64,000 nt of DNA from Clostridia bacterium (GTDB taxonomy: Bacteria > Bacillota > Clostridia > Oscillospirales > CAG-272): the NCBI GenBank assembly GCA_017462385.1, contig JAFTRE010000016.1, forward strand, positions 51,969 to 115,968. The letters are read 5' to 3'. Shown one piece after another: positions 17,157 through 26,462 of this stretch. The position numbers were made by a program, and so were the translations under genes. The notes below the pieces were generated by a model that worked only from the letters and a program-made list of their open reading frames with translations, was not told where the DNA came from and did no database searches. Each line of letters begins with the position of its first letter. The first letter of the stretch is position 1.

Positions 17157-19787
17157 ATGCAGTGGACATCCCTCAATGACCTGAGAGAAAAATACCTCTC
17201 ATTTTTTGAGTCGAAGGGGCATCTGCGCCTTCCCTCTTTCCCGCTGATCCCCCATAACGACAAATCTCTTCTCCTAATAAACTCGGGCATGGCGCCTATG
17301 AAAAAGTATTTTACAGGCGAGGAGATCCCGCCTCGCAATCGCGTCACTACCTGCCAGAAGTGCATCCGCACGCCCGACCTGGAGCGCGTCGGCCACACCG
17401 CCCGCCACGGCACATTTTTTGAGATGCTGGGTAACTTCTCGTTCGGCGATTATTTCAAGAACGAGGCAATTCCGTGGGCTTGGGAATTTCTGACTAAAAC
17501 GCTGGAAATACCGGAAGACCTGCTGTGGCCCTCCATTTATGAAAATGACGAAGAAGCCTTCCACATCTGGCGCGATGTTATCGGCGTTCCCGAGGAGCAC
17601 ATCGTACGGCTGGGAAAGGCGGACAACTTCTGGGAGCATGGCTCCGGCCCTTGCGGTCCCTGCTCCGAGATATATTTTGACCGCGGTGAAAAATACGGTT
17701 GCGGCTCTCCCGACTGCAAGCCTGGTTGCGATTGCGACCGCTTCATGGAGATCTGGAACAACGTGTTCTCACAGTTCAACAATGACGGGCACGGCAACTA
17801 CACCGAGCTCGCGCAGAAAAACATAGACACGGGTATGGGTCTTGAGCGCCTTGCTTGCGTCATGCAGGGTGTGAACAATATGTTCGAGGTCGACTCCATC
17901 CGTAAAATACTTGATACCGTCTGTGCTATTGCGGGCAAGACCTACGGTGAGGATAAGAACAACGACATATCCATCCGCGTCTGCACCGACCATATCAAGT
18001 CCGCCATGTTCATGATTTCGGACGGCGTTATTCCCTCCAACGAAGGGCGCGGCTACGTTCTGCGCCGCATCATCCGCCGCGCATGCCGTCACGGCAAACT
18101 GCTCGGCATCGATCACCCCTTCCTCGTTGAGCTGTGCAATGTCGCGCTGGGCGAAAACATCGGTGCATATCCCGAGCTTGGCGAAAAGCAGGATTACATC
18201 AAAAAAGTCATTTCTATCGAAGAAGAGCGCTTTGACGCTACCATCGACTCGGGTCTCTCCATCCTTTCCGATATGATAAAAGCTACCCTTGACGCAGGCA
18301 AGTCTCAGCTTTCGGGCGATGACGCCTTCAAGCTTTACGACACTTACGGTTTCCCGCTTGACCTCACACGCGAGATCGCCGAGGAAAAGGGTCTGTCCAT
18401 CGATGACGCAGGCTTCACCGCACTCATGCAGGAGCAGCGCACCCGCGCTCGCGCCGCACGCGGCAATATCAGCGGATGGAGCGATTCCTCCAAAGCTCTG
18501 CTGAATGGGTTGCCTAAAACCGAGTTTGTTGGCTACACCGCAACAACTTCCGACGCCAAGGTAATTGCCATCATCGCTGATGACATGCTGACAGAGCAGG
18601 TCTCCGAAGGCGAATTCACGCTTATCCTTGATAAGACTCCCTTCTACGGCGAAAGCGGCGGCCAGGTTGGCGATACGGGTACGATCACAGCAAACGGCGT
18701 AACGGTTGATGTATCCAACACACAAAAAACCGACGGAGTATACATTCACTCCTGTACTATCAACAGCGGCATCCTCAAGGTAGGCGATATTGTAAACGCC
18801 TCCGTTCTCAGCACTCGCCGCGCCGCTATCATGCGCAACCACTCCTCGCTTCACCTGCTTCAGGCGGCTCTCCGCAAGGTGCTTGGCACTCATGTTGAGC
18901 AGGCAGGCTCATATGTTGACGAGCATCACGGTCGCTTCGACTTTACTCACTTTGCCGCATTGACTCCCGAGGAGCTCCGCCAAGTTGAGGCATTGGTCAA
19001 CACCGAGATACTCAAGGGTGTAAATGTCGACACAGTCGAAACCGACATCGAAAGCGCTAAGAAGATGGGCGCTATGGCGCTGTTTGGCGAAAAGTACGGC
19101 AGTGTGGTCAGAGTCGTTAAAATGGGCGACTTCTCCACCGAGTTCTGCGGCGGTACTCATGTTGACAACACCGCTAAAGTCGGTCTGTTTCGCATCGTAT
19201 CCGAGGCCTCCGTTGCCTCCGGCGTTCGCCGCATAGAGGCTGTCACAGGCGCAAATGTCCTTGCCCTGCTTGACGAAAAGGACAAGCTCATCGCCGACAC
19301 CGCAAAAGAGATAAAGGCTGCCAATGTCTCTGACATTGCCAAGCGTTCCGCATCTGTTATGGCAGAGCTTAAGGAACAGAAGAAGGAGATCGAAGCTCTC
19401 AACTCCAAGCTGGCGGCAACCAAGCTGGATTCCATTCTGTCGGGCGCTGTCGCAGTCAAATCTGTAAAGCTCGCCACAGCTCTCCTTGACGGCATGCAGA
19501 TAGATGTTGCCCGCAGTCTCGCCGATGAGATCAAGGCTAACAATCCCGACACCGTTGCTGTTCTTGCCATCAATACCGACGGCAAGCTCAACTTTATTGC
19601 GGTTGCAGGCAAAAACGCGGTCGCCGCAGGTGCGCATGCAGGAAAGCTGGTTGGTGCTGTCGCCGCTGTCACAAACGGTCGCGGAGGCGGTCGTCCCGAC
19701 AACGCAATGGCAGGCGGTCAGGATGTTTCCAAGATAACCGAGGCGCTCGCCGCCGCCGGAGCTACACTTGAGTCTATGATAAAATAA
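17157..19787 (+). CDS. alaS: Alanyl-tRNA synthetase
   Basis: An 876-residue class II synthetase with full-length layout: catalytic core with the typical start TSLNDLREKYLSFFESKGH, RHGTFFEMLGNFSFGDYF near 80-100 (motif 2 region) and GRGYVLRRIIRRA near 295 (motif 3); editing domain with HSSLHLLQAAL near 563 and CGGTHVDNT near 663 supplying the His/Cys zinc ligands; and the C-terminal GGGRPDNAMAGG segment near 842. AAAGG lies about 14 bases before the ATG, a long spacing, but the N-terminus matches the family exactly. Monocistronic. Confidence 0.97.
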   Translation: MQWTSLNDLREKYLSFFESKGHLRLPSFPLIPHNDKSLLLINSGMAPMKKYFTGEEIPPRNRVTTCQKCIRTPDLERVGHTARHGTFFEMLGNFSFGDYFKNEAIPWAWEFLTKTLEIPEDLLWPSIYENDEEAFHIWRDVIGVPEEHIVRLGKADNFWEHGSGPCGPCSEIYFDRGEKYGCGSPDCKPGCDCDRFMEIWNNVFSQFNNDGHGNYTELAQKNIDTGMGLERLACVMQGVNNMFEVDSIRKILDTVCAIAGKTYGEDKNNDISIRVCTDHIKSAMFMISDGVIPSNEGRGYVLRRIIRRACRHGKLLGIDHPFLVELCNVALGENIGAYPELGEKQDYIKKVISIEEERFDATIDSGLSILSDMIKATLDAGKSQLSGDDAFKLYDTYGFPLDLTREIAEEKGLSIDDAGFTALMQEQRTRARAARGNISGWSDSSKALLNGLPKTEFVGYTATTSDAKVIAIIADDMLTEQVSEGEFTLILDKTPFYGESGGQVGDTGTITANGVTVDVSNTQKTDGVYIHSCTINSGILKVGDIVNASVLSTRRAAIMRNHSSLHLLQAALRKVLGTHVEQAGSYVDEHHGRFDFTHFAALTPEELRQVEALVNTEILKGVNVDTVETDIESAKKMGAMALFGEKYGSVVRVVKMGDFSTEFCGGTHVDNTAKVGLFRIVSEASVASGVRRIEAVTGANVLALLDEKDKLIADTAKEIKAANVSDIAKRSASVMAELKEQKKEIEALNSKLAATKLDSILSGAVAVKSVKLATALLDGMQIDVARSLADEIKANNPDTVAVLAINTDGKLNFIAVAGKNAVAAGAHAGKLVGAVAAVTNGRGGGRPDNAMAGGQDVSKITEALAAAGATLESMIK

Positions 19788-19803
19788 GCTATATTAAAAA
19801 TTC

Positions 19804-19839
19804 AGGAGCTGTCTCAAATTTTTTGAGACAGCTCCTTTT
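19804..19839 (+). terminator. alaS terminator
   Basis: AGGAGCTGTCTCAAA pairs with TTTGAGACAGCTCCT, then TTTT. Confidence 0.9.
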
Positions 19840-19842
19840 GTT

Positions 19843-19880
19843 ATATAAAAATGAGGGGAAGCCTTCGAAAAGGCTTCCCC
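19843..19880 (-). terminator. Terminator of the DUF5696/ABC operon
   Basis: GGGGAAGCCTT (19855-19865) pairs with AAGGCTTCCCC (19870-19880). Read on the minus strand it is followed by TCATTTTT. Confidence 0.85.
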
Positions 19881-19909
19881 GTAAGTTGTGGGTATACCCC
19901 ACGCAAGTA

Positions 19910-21028
19910 TTAGTCTGCGGTAAGACCGGATCTCTCGATACCCTGAACAAGGAAGTTCTGGCAGAAGAGATACATAATGATCAGCGGAGCGATTATCATC
20001 AAACCGCAGGTATTACGTATTGCCGCGTAATACAGGTTCTGACCTGCGTAGTTTGTAGTCAGTGAAGTCGGGATACCAACTATCTTGGGCAACAGCACAG
20101 TCTGTGTTGTTGTGAAAAACAGGTTGGTATAGAAGTCATCCGTCCACTGCCACGAGAACGCGAACAGGAAAACAGTGATCATCATGGGCACCGACAGCGG
20201 CAGAATGATCTGGAAGAAGGTACGCATTGTACCCGAGCCGTCGATGTAAGCCGATTCCTCAAGTTCGGCGGGAACGCCGGTGAAGAACTGACGCAACATG
20301 AAGATGTAAAGACCGTTCTTAAATGCAAGACCGGTAGCCGACAGGATTATCAACGGCCAGTACTTGTTGGTCAGATTGAGACCTTCAGGAGTCCACCACT
20401 TATCCCATGCTTCGGGAACGATATCGATCTTGGCGAGAATGTTATTCAGCCATTCGATATCACCAACGGTAGCACCGCCTGCCAGGAACTTAAAGATACC
20501 CAAAATATCAAAATATCTGAAGTTCATGAACAGGGACAGCTGGAGCGTCGGGTGCGGTATGATCATGGTCAGAATGACCAGCAGGAACACTATCTTATTA
20601 CCTTTGAAGTTGAACTTTGCAATACCGTATGCGATAAAGCAGCAGATAAATGTCTGAATCAAGGCGGTGGAAGCGGAAAGCGTCAGCGTATTGACAAACG
20701 CTTTCATATAATCCAGTTCCATGAATATCGCCTTATAGATATTGAAGGTCACCTTTGTGGGGATAAGACGAACCGTGGCGTTAACGAAGTCCTCGGGAGG
20801 CATGATAGAGCCTGCGATCTTGGTGAAGAAAGGATAAAGCACGATATATGCAATACCGATCAAGAGCACCAAGCGGAAGATATACCAGATAAGGTTGCCG
20901 AGGAAGCTCATCGAAATGAACTTAACTTTAAGTCTTTCAAGAAGAGGTGTTCTTTCGAAATCGACCTTGATCTTGTTTTTAGACTCTTTCATAACCTGCG
21001 GCTTGTTTTCAATGTTTTGAGAATTCAT
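19910..21028 (-). CDS. ABC sugar transporter permease, second pair, MalG-like
   Basis: A 372-residue permease, about 100 residues longer than usual MalG proteins. Six helices are expected; the EAA loop is EESAYIDGSGTMRTFFQIILP (near 275-295, Gly at the conserved position). The extra length includes a soluble insertion near residues 180-215 (WLNNILAKID...KWWTPEGLN) facing outside or in a loop, and an N-terminal cytosolic extension of about 50 residues. Start taken at the ATG 8 bases after AGGGGG; a longer frame upstream overlaps the preceding gene. Last gene of the seven-gene operon, paired with the permease immediately upstream. Confidence 0.88.
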   Translation of the reverse strand: MNSQNIENKPQVMKESKNKIKVDFERTPLLERLKVKFISMSFLGNLIWYIFRLVLLIGIAYIVLYPFFTKIAGSIMPPEDFVNATVRLIPTKVTFNIYKAIFMELDYMKAFVNTLTLSASTALIQTFICCFIAYGIAKFNFKGNKIVFLLVILTMIIPHPTLQLSLFMNFRYFDILGIFKFLAGGATVGDIEWLNNILAKIDIVPEAWDKWWTPEGLNLTNKYWPLIILSATGLAFKNGLYIFMLRQFFTGVPAELEESAYIDGSGTMRTFFQIILPLSVPMMITVFLFAFSWQWTDDFYTNLFFTTTQTVLLPKIVGIPTSLTTNYAGQNLYYAAIRNTCGLMIIAPLIIMYLFCQNFLVQGIERSGLTAD

Positions 21029-21045
21029 CAAGCATACCCCCTTTC

Positions 21046-22026
21046 TTAGTCTCTCTTCTGATAGAATACATAGGCTGACATAATGCCGGCGACCGCCGCT
21101 ATGATCAGCATGACTATCAGGAAGTACATCCACGACATTGCCGAGCTTATGACGTTACCGTCGGTCTTTTCATAAGTCGAGGCAATGAATTTCATAACCG
21201 AGTTGGAATCCGTTGTAAACGAGTCTATAATCGTATACACCGCATTAACAAGTATCATGGGACTTATCATGGGGAATGTGATCTTCCAGAAGGTTTCCCA
21301 ACCGGTAGCACCGTCCATCTGACAGGACTCATAGATAGCGGGGGAGATGGACTGAAGACCTGCAAGGAATATCAGCATCTGAACACCCGAACGGTTAACG
21401 ATATCGTAAATGTTGTTGATGGCGCTGGTAACGTATGAAACGATACCCGTACCTATCTTCATGTTGGCAAACAATCGCTCGACGTCGATCGCCGATACGA
21501 TGTCCGCCGCAGTACTCTCTCCTGTACCGGTTTCAATGCCTTCCGATTCTTCCATGTATTCCGAAAGTATGTTCTGCGATTCAATGGATTCCATGATACC
21601 CGTTGAAAGAATAACGGGAACGAAGAATATCGCACGGAATACCGCACGTCCTGCCATCTTTTGATTAAGCAGAACAGCCATAAACAGCGAGAAGATGAGT
21701 ATTGCGGGAATGTCGAAGGCAAGCTCTGTCAAACCTGTCAGCAACACCTGCACGAAGTCGGGGTCAACGAACAATGCCTCGCGATAGTTTTGGAAACCGA
21801 CCGGCTCCAGCTCATATCCGCCGCCAGCGAGAACCTCTATGCGGAAGAAGGAGAGCTTAACGGAGTCGAAAATTATCGGCAGATAGATAAGCACAAATCC
21901 GATAACGAAAGGAAGTACGAACAGCCAGCCCGCGCGAGCCTTACGTCTGTCAAGAGATGCCGCGCGACGACGCTTGGGCGCCTGCTTTTTTGCTGCTGTG
22001 CTCTGCAATTTAGCTTCATTTGTCAT
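21046..22026 (-). CDS. ABC sugar transporter permease, second pair, MalF/UgpA-like
   Basis: A 326-residue inner-membrane permease with a basic N-terminal tail (KRRRAASLDRRKAR) and six helices. The EAA loop YESCQMDGATGWETFWKITFP lies near 230-250. A hydrophilic insertion of about 60 residues (about 145-205, rich in Glu, Ser, Thr) lies between helices, reminiscent of the periplasmic loops of MalF, and may contact an external protein. AAAGGAG precedes the ATG. It forms a heterodimer candidate with the next gene, 17 bases away. Confidence 0.88.
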   Translation of the reverse strand: MTNEAKLQSTAAKKQAPKRRRAASLDRRKARAGWLFVLPFVIGFVLIYLPIIFDSVKLSFFRIEVLAGGGYELEPVGFQNYREALFVDPDFVQVLLTGLTELAFDIPAILIFSLFMAVLLNQKMAGRAVFRAIFFVPVILSTGIMESIESQNILSEYMEESEGIETGTGESTAADIVSAIDVERLFANMKIGTGIVSYVTSAINNIYDIVNRSGVQMLIFLAGLQSISPAIYESCQMDGATGWETFWKITFPMISPMILVNAVYTIIDSFTTDSNSVMKFIASTYEKTDGNVISSAMSWMYFLIVMLIIAAVAGIMSAYVFYQKRD

Positions 22027-22047
22027 TTTGCTTCACATCTCCTTTCA

Positions 22048-25000
22048 TTAGTGATAGAATACAACATATCCGGATGCGGGTATGGTGTATGTGACACCGT
22101 CGAGAACAACGGTTACGTCGAAGAAGTTGTAGTTAAGGATAAAGGTCTTGTAAGCGACATATTTGCCGTTTGCATCGATATCACCATAAGTTACCTTAAC
22201 GATGTTACCGTCGTCGTTGGTATACTTGGTGTACTCGTAGTCGGCATAGAGCTGATTGCCCAGCTCGGCGTTGTCACCCTCATCTGTATCCTCGACAACC
22301 TCGCCGTCGTCGGGAATATCATCACTGCTCTCACCCTCAGCAGGAGTCTCAACCGGAGTTTCCTCCACAGGCTCTTCCTCTTCGGGCTCGACGATAATAA
22401 CGACATAATCCTTAACAAGATCTGCGCTTGTGCTATAAATCTCCGCGACAGCGGTTACATATCCATCAATGCCTGCAGCGGCTGCAACAGCGGCATCATA
22501 AGCGCTCTGAGCAGCAGTCTTCAAAGTATCATTGATACCCTCGATAGTTTGGATAGACTCAACAGCTGCCTTGGCATTTGCCAGCTCCTGCTGGATAGAT
22601 TCTGCTGCAGAGTTGACCTTATTCTGCTCGTCAAGCACCTTCTGAAGTGCGTTCTTGAGCTGTGTCTTGGAGTTGTTGAAAGCGGTGGCAGCACGGGTTG
22701 CAGCGGTTACTGCTTCCTCGTACGCGGTCTTCGCCGTGCCCATAACAGTACCTGCCTCGGTCATCGCTCTTCTATCTGCGGCGGTGGCGGTGTCAAGTGC
22801 TGCGGCAGCGGTTGCCTTTTCATATGCCGCCTGAGCCTCCTGATAAGCCTTGAGCGCCTCGTCTCTAGCGACTATAGCATCCTTGTTTGCCTGCTCGTTC
22901 TTGAGCAGATTGTCGTATGCGGACTTAACATTGTTTGCCTGTGTCGTAGCAGTGGTGTTAGACTTTCCGGCAGTTGTCAGAAGTGTTGCTATAGCAGTAT
23001 CGGAGTTGATTGCAATAGCGACTGCCGCGTAGTCAAGCGCCTTTTCGGCATGAGCAACGGTTTCTGCCGCATTCTTTTCGGCGCTGTCCGCATATTCGGC
23101 AGCTGCGGCCTTGATAGCGTCGGTAGCACTTTCAACGGTAGCGAGGAAATCGGAAGCCTCGCGTGCAGCCTCTGCCAGAGCAGTGGCCTGATCTCTTGCT
23201 GTAACAGCGGAATTATGAGCGGCTATACCTGCATTAAGAGCGGTTGTAAGCTCTTTCTTTGCTGCGGTAAGCTCGTTGTTTTTGGTTCTGGTAGTGCTCT
23301 GAGCCTGCTGGTAAGCAGTCTTTGCTTCTGCCTCGGCAGTATCAGCGGCATCCTTTGCAGCCTTAGCTGCTGTCTTAGCTGCTTCGTCGGTTCCGGCATT
23401 AGCTTCGTTATAAGCCTTGTCAGCTGCGTCGCTTGCAGCTCTTGCGGCGTCATTAGCGACACGGGCAGCTTCCTCGGCAGCGGTTGCTTCCGCATGAGCG
23501 GTCTGCGCCTGAGAAACCTTTGTAAGTGCTGCATCAATATCTGTAATGGACTTGATTGCACTCTCCTCTGCATTCTTTGCTGCAATGAGAAGCTGTTCAA
23601 TGCTTGCAGCATTATTCTTGGCTGTCTGACGCGCGGTGAGGATATCCTTGATAGCCTGAGTTGCGGCATTCTGTTCTGCCTTCTCAAGGGCTGCCTTAAG
23701 CTCCTCTTCTGCAGCAATGAGGTCAGCTTCGATCTCATCCGCATCCGGTACACGCTCACCAACCAGGAATTCGTGGCTGATAATAAGCTTGGTCTGGACA
23801 TCGGAAAGCACGCCGTTGAGTTCCTTGTAAATCTCTACGAGCTCATCATACCAAATGTCATAACGAACCGAATAATATTTGCTCAAATAGCTGTCATCCT
23901 TAAGCAACATGGTGTTTTCCACATTGTAAGACAGAATGAAGTAAGGAGCTGCACCGTTCTCAATGGTTCTGAGCATTGCGTAACCGATGTTACCCTCCAT
24001 GTTGAGCGCCGAGCCTGCAAACTGGACATAGCCGTGAAGCAGAACGCCGAGGAAAGGAACGGAGTTGGAAGAACGGTTGTAACGGCTGGAGTCAAGCGAA
24101 ACTCCGAGTATGTGGTCAACATACTTCCAGGAGTACGCGTTACCGCCTGTAACCATGACGTTATCATAGTTTTCGTCGAAGTACTCCAGAGCTTCTATTG
24201 TAAACTCCTTGGAGTCCTCGCGGTTGTACGGTTCGTCCTCATCGAAGTCGGAGTTGAGATCGGAAGCGAGACTACCGAGCGAAATGTTGCCGTAACCGTA
24301 CTTAAGATAATTTTTAGTAAACTTCTCGTAGAAGTGTGCGTAGTAAGCAGGCGAGATAGCCATCTGGAAGTAGCTGACAAAGGTCTGATAGGTAGCGCTG
24401 TACTCACGTCTTGCGGTATAGCGGTTATCTATGGTCTTTACCAGGTGCTTCTTTGTACTTACGCCGTCGAAGTTTTCAAAGTTCTGCGCATAAACGAAAT
24501 CGAACTCGGGATATACGCCGAAGCCCTTTTCCTCCGCATATGCTACCAGCTCTTCAAAACCATTCTTGCCGCCGACAGCCTTTTCCCATTCCAGCTTATA
24601 GGGCATTGTGGGATACATACCGCCGTTAGCGTAACCGGTAAGCTTGAAGTTAATGTTGGTAATGCCGTCAGCCGACAGCTCGTCGTACATCGTCATGATA
24701 TCCGAGAAAGATGTCAGTGCGACCTTGGTGTTTACGGGAATTGAAAGTATCTTTTCGATAGTATCTATTGCGCCGAAAGTTTCGAGATACAGCGGGATAT
24801 CCTCCTGCAGATCCGATTGCTGCAAGCGTGTCAGCAGTCCTTGCTCATCGAGATATTCGCGGTAAGCGACTGCCATGCCGAGCCACGATGTTTCATAATA
24901 GTCATCAATGCCCTTTTCCTTGGCAATTTCATCATCTGTCAGCATAAAGTAACGGATCTTGTAGTTACCGACGTATTTTCTCTTGGAAACGACGGTCCAC

Positions 25001-26439
25001 TCGGAGTTCGTACCTACCGAAATAGCATCAGCCATGTTATACGTGTCCTTAGGACGCGGATAGAACATCATCTGCATGGTATTGTACTTACTCAGCGAGC
25101 CTGCGTGGTATGTATACAGCTCGGCGAGAGCGTCACCCTCTTCGATAACTGCGACATAGCCACGGCTGATCTCTTTTTCTTGCTCGACCATTGCGGTCGT
25201 GCCGTCTTCCTTCTCAACGGACACCATTTCGGTTATCTTGTCATTGGAAACAAGCCCGAAAGCAGGATAACGGATGGTTTCCTGATGTGCACCAGCGATA
25301 GTGTGATAAGCAAAGTCGGGGCCGTACACCTTACCACTTATCGTGGTAGTACCCATGTTGGCAAGATCCTCAAAACGGAAGATCGAGCCCGAGCCATCGG
25401 GATAGAAGGTGTAGCCTGTCTGTGTATCTGTCTGATCCTTACCTGCGTAGTTAGCGCCGGCACCCATATAGGGCAACATACTGATGTAAGTCAGCTGATA
25501 TTCAGACTCATCGAAACGGATACCGTTTGCGGGAAGTCTGACGCTCATACCGTTTTTATCGAGTGTGTACTCAAGAGCCATTTTGAACAGTGCGGGAGCA
25601 CGGTCGGAGCCCTCATATTCGGTCTCCTCATGGTCTTTGTCAAGCTCCTCGTAGGTATAGAGCGGGCAATATGTCTTGATCAACTCCTCGACCTTACGTA
25701 TCTCCGTTTCGGAAGCGGTCGGGTCAAAGACATATATGGCCATTTTCTTGGTAATCGGGAAAGCGGCGTAAAGCTCCTGCTTCGCACGATCCGATTTCAT
25801 ATTGGAGGGATCCTTCAAAAGGTAATACGCCTTGAGCTTTTTGAAGTCGAAGTTATCTGCGTCAAGCTGAGCTGCCATAACGGCGATGATATTCTCTTCA
25901 AAGCGCTCCTTGCGGATGTAACGGGGCACCAGCATTCTGGTCTCCTCACGTCCGATGGTGTATTCAACACGAATACCGCCCTTGATATTTTTGACCTTAA
26001 TCTGTCCACGGTAGCCTGCCTCTACAAAGCTGTAGAAAGTTTTATCCTGGTCATTGTCAACATATTTGACCATGAGCTGGGACATTATCTGCTCCTTAGT
26101 AGAAGTAGAACCCTTGGAAGTAGGTATGTCATAGGGGTTGGTAAAAAGTATCTGACCGGAAGCCAAGTCAACAGTTGCAACCTCGCCGCTCAGCTCATCT
26201 ACCCAAAGTTGATAACCGTCCTTCTCAAGGAAAAGCTGCATTGTTGCAAGTTTTTCCTCGGGTGTGGAATACGTTGTGGTAAGATATTCTCCAAGCAGTT
26301 CTTCGGGAGTCTTGTTGGTCGTAGATGTAGATGTAGATGTGGACGTAGCCGACACCTCAATCACAGACAGACCGGAAAGCCCGCCTACCAGCATGATTGC
26401 AGTCAAGAGGCCAGATATAATTCTTATTAACTTTTTCAT
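22048..26439 (-). CDS. Giant secreted DUF5696 protein with Ala-rich helical insertion
   Basis: A 1463-residue exported protein; a signal peptide (about 1-31) ends in a Ser-Thr repeat. Residues about 40-890 match the uncharacterised DUF5696 layout (predicted glycosidase-like barrel region with YTFYPDGSGSIFRFED near 340). From about 900 to 1350 comes a very Ala/Glu/Lys-rich, Pro-poor segment with heptad-like spacing, predicted long coiled coil. A Glu/Pro-rich hinge (about 1353-1390) follows, then a C-terminal beta module (YEYTKYTNDDGN...LNYNFFDVTV) that normally closes DUF5696. So the coil is inserted into the domain rather than appended. GAGGAGG precedes the ATG. Function unknown; probably acts outside the cell with the ABC system. 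Confidence 0.85.
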   Translation of the reverse strand: MKKLIRIISGLLTAIMLVGGLSGLSVIEVSATSTSTSTSTTNKTPEELLGEYLTTTYSTPEEKLATMQLFLEKDGYQLWVDELSGEVATVDLASGQILFTNPYDIPTSKGSTSTKEQIMSQLMVKYVDNDQDKTFYSFVEAGYRGQIKVKNIKGGIRVEYTIGREETRMLVPRYIRKERFEENIIAVMAAQLDADNFDFKKLKAYYLLKDPSNMKSDRAKQELYAAFPITKKMAIYVFDPTASETEIRKVEELIKTYCPLYTYEELDKDHEETEYEGSDRAPALFKMALEYTLDKNGMSVRLPANGIRFDESEYQLTYISMLPYMGAGANYAGKDQTDTQTGYTFYPDGSGSIFRFEDLANMGTTTISGKVYGPDFAYHTIAGAHQETIRYPAFGLVSNDKITEMVSVEKEDGTTAMVEQEKEISRGYVAVIEEGDALAELYTYHAGSLSKYNTMQMMFYPRPKDTYNMADAISVGTNSEWTVVSKRKYVGNYKIRYFMLTDDEIAKEKGIDDYYETSWLGMAVAYREYLDEQGLLTRLQQSDLQEDIPLYLETFGAIDTIEKILSIPVNTKVALTSFSDIMTMYDELSADGITNINFKLTGYANGGMYPTMPYKLEWEKAVGGKNGFEELVAYAEEKGFGVYPEFDFVYAQNFENFDGVSTKKHLVKTIDNRYTARREYSATYQTFVSYFQMAISPAYYAHFYEKFTKNYLKYGYGNISLGSLASDLNSDFDEDEPYNREDSKEFTIEALEYFDENYDNVMVTGGNAYSWKYVDHILGVSLDSSRYNRSSNSVPFLGVLLHGYVQFAGSALNMEGNIGYAMLRTIENGAAPYFILSYNVENTMLLKDDSYLSKYYSVRYDIWYDELVEIYKELNGVLSDVQTKLIISHEFLVGERVPDADEIEADLIAAEEELKAALEKAEQNAATQAIKDILTARQTAKNNAASIEQLLIAAKNAEESAIKSITDIDAALTKVSQAQTAHAEATAAEEAARVANDAARAASDAADKAYNEANAGTDEAAKTAAKAAKDAADTAEAEAKTAYQQAQSTTRTKNNELTAAKKELTTALNAGIAAHNSAVTARDQATALAEAAREASDFLATVESATDAIKAAAAEYADSAEKNAAETVAHAEKALDYAAVAIAINSDTAIATLLTTAGKSNTTATTQANNVKSAYDNLLKNEQANKDAIVARDEALKAYQEAQAAYEKATAAAALDTATAADRRAMTEAGTVMGTAKTAYEEAVTAATRAATAFNNSKTQLKNALQKVLDEQNKVNSAAESIQQELANAKAAVESIQTIEGINDTLKTAAQSAYDAAVAAAAGIDGYVTAVAEIYSTSADLVKDYVVIIVEPEEEEPVEETPVETPAEGESSDDIPDDGEVVEDTDEGDNAELGNQLYADYEYTKYTNDDGNIVKVTYGDIDANGKYVAYKTFILNYNFFDVTVVLDGVTYTIPASGYVVFYH
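22390..23740 (-). repeat. Coding region of the Ala-rich coiled-coil insertion
   Basis: About 450 codons dominated by GCN (Ala) with AAG and GAG, giving many imperfect copies of AAKxAxDAA-like units. This low-complexity stretch also produces long spurious open frames on the other strand. Confidence 0.75.
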
Positions 26440-26462
26440 TCTGTTTTTCCTCCTCTCTGCAT

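Noticed and set aside
21661-24744. A 1027-codon plus-strand frame opposite the DUF5696 gene
   Set aside because: It is the mirror of the Ala/Glu-rich coding sequence. It has no ribosome site, is rich in Cys and Ser without domains, and opposes a gene with signal peptide, ribosome site and operon context.
24817-26430. A 537-codon plus-strand frame opposite the N-terminal part of the DUF5696 gene
   Set aside because: Antisense shadow, no promoter or ribosome site.
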